Source: Clostridia bacterium
GTDB lineage: Bacteria > Bacillota_A > Clostridia > Oscillospirales > CAG-272
Reading direction: 5' to 3'
Assembly (NCBI GenBank): GCA_017500625.1
Contig: JAFVYX010000025.1
Span: forward strand, 1 to 5,150
Length of the DNA stretch: 5,150 nt
Positions 5,045 to 5,150 of the stretch are shown one piece after another (within the stretch, counting starts at the first letter, position 1; the number at the start of each line of letters is the position of its first letter). The notes below the pieces were generated by a model that was not told the origin of the DNA, did no database searches, and saw only the letters and a program-made list of their open reading frames with translations. Both the position numbers and the translations under genes were made by a program.

Positions 5045-5150
5045 CCAGCCTACGCTAGCTGAGCCTGCCGAAGCTTCGTCATGGGCTTTACCGCTGCTTC
5101 TCGATGGGGGAGATTTCCTCTTCACTCAAACCCGCACGCTGATTATCTTC
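5045..5150. other. Unassigned sequence beyond the pncB breakpoint
   Basis: This segment does not continue pncB in any frame. It holds a 10-base palindrome CGAAGCTTCG (5069-5078), a GCTAGC palindrome (5054-5059), and a GCTGAGCCTGCCGAAG string (5058-5073) that resembles, from memory, short dispersed repeats of the CTTCGACAGGCTCAG kind seen in many bacterial genomes; that likeness is uncertain. It may be the edge of a mobile element, a repeat, or foreign sequence from a false join. Confidence 0.4.
5088..5150 (-). CDS. Possible 3' end of an unidentified gene running in from the right edge
   Basis: On the minus strand a frame open from the window edge encodes 20 residues, with a helix-like charged stretch LSEEEISPIEKQR, then TAA at 5090-5088. 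The amino-acid pattern looks more protein-like than the other frames here, but 20 residues are too few to name a family. If real, it would end 43 bases before the pncB remnant on the same strand and could be the gene of an inserted element. Confidence 0.2.
   Translation of the reverse strand, partial: EDNQRAGLSEEEISPIEKQR

Noticed and set aside
4649..5062. Plus-strand frames of 76-137 codons across the holA terminator, repeat B and pncB tail
   Set aside because: They start inside a terminator hairpin, read through a second terminator and run antisense to pncB. Their amino-acid make-up is basic and low in complexity, and no ribosome binding site precedes them.

Overview
The window looks like a piece of a fairly GC-rich genome from an uncultured member of the Clostridia (Bacillota), probably a gut-type Oscillospiraceae or relative. 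The evidence is the gene content (DUF1934/YwiB-type protein, Firmicute-style short MgsA homologue, holA, PfkA, a nicotinate phosphoribosyltransferase tail with Clostridia-like wording), strong AGGAGG-type ribosome binding sites, GTG and TTG starts, and intrinsic terminators. The lineage is an inference from these traits.

Layout. Two gene blocks diverge from a 199-base intergenic region (2557-2755). Leftward (minus strand) runs a tight block: a LysR-type regulator (1660-2556), a stand-alone CinA C-terminal/PncC-type amidase (1197-1670, overlapping lysR by 11 bases), and ATP-type 6-phosphofructokinase (93-1166). Rightward (plus strand) runs a methylglyoxal-synthase-like gene with a TTG start (2756-3148), a DUF1934 protein (3198-3605) and the DNA polymerase III delta subunit holA (3602-4627, 4-base ATGA overlap). 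The plus-strand block has a near-consensus extended promoter at 2690-2718. It ends at a perfect hairpin plus T-run (4634-4664). A strong GC hairpin sits between its first and second genes.

Right end. On the minus strand lies only the last 66 residues of a nicotinate phosphoribosyltransferase (4844-5044), followed by a good terminator. Upstream of residue 1 of this tail the sequence stops resembling that family in all frames, so the gene is broken, rearranged or chimerically joined near 5044. The last ~105 bases are of different origin.

Most interesting points. (1) Two related copies of a short non-coding element, at about 9-78 and 4726-4796, lie in the same orientation in the intergenic sequence at the two ends of the gene block. 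They share about three quarters of aligned bases and the same two predicted hairpins. One base pair covaries and G-U wobbles make sense only on the plus strand, which suggests a dispersed structured RNA or repeat that I do not recognise as a named family. (2) The MgsA-like protein aligns without gaps to MgsA but has lost the catalytic Asp71, His98 and Asp101 (E. coli numbering) while keeping most phosphate-site residues. It is probably not a methylglyoxal synthase and may be a ligand-binding or sensor protein. It sits divergent from a LysR gene whose block includes phosphofructokinase, so a link to triose-phosphate status is a reasonable but unproven idea.
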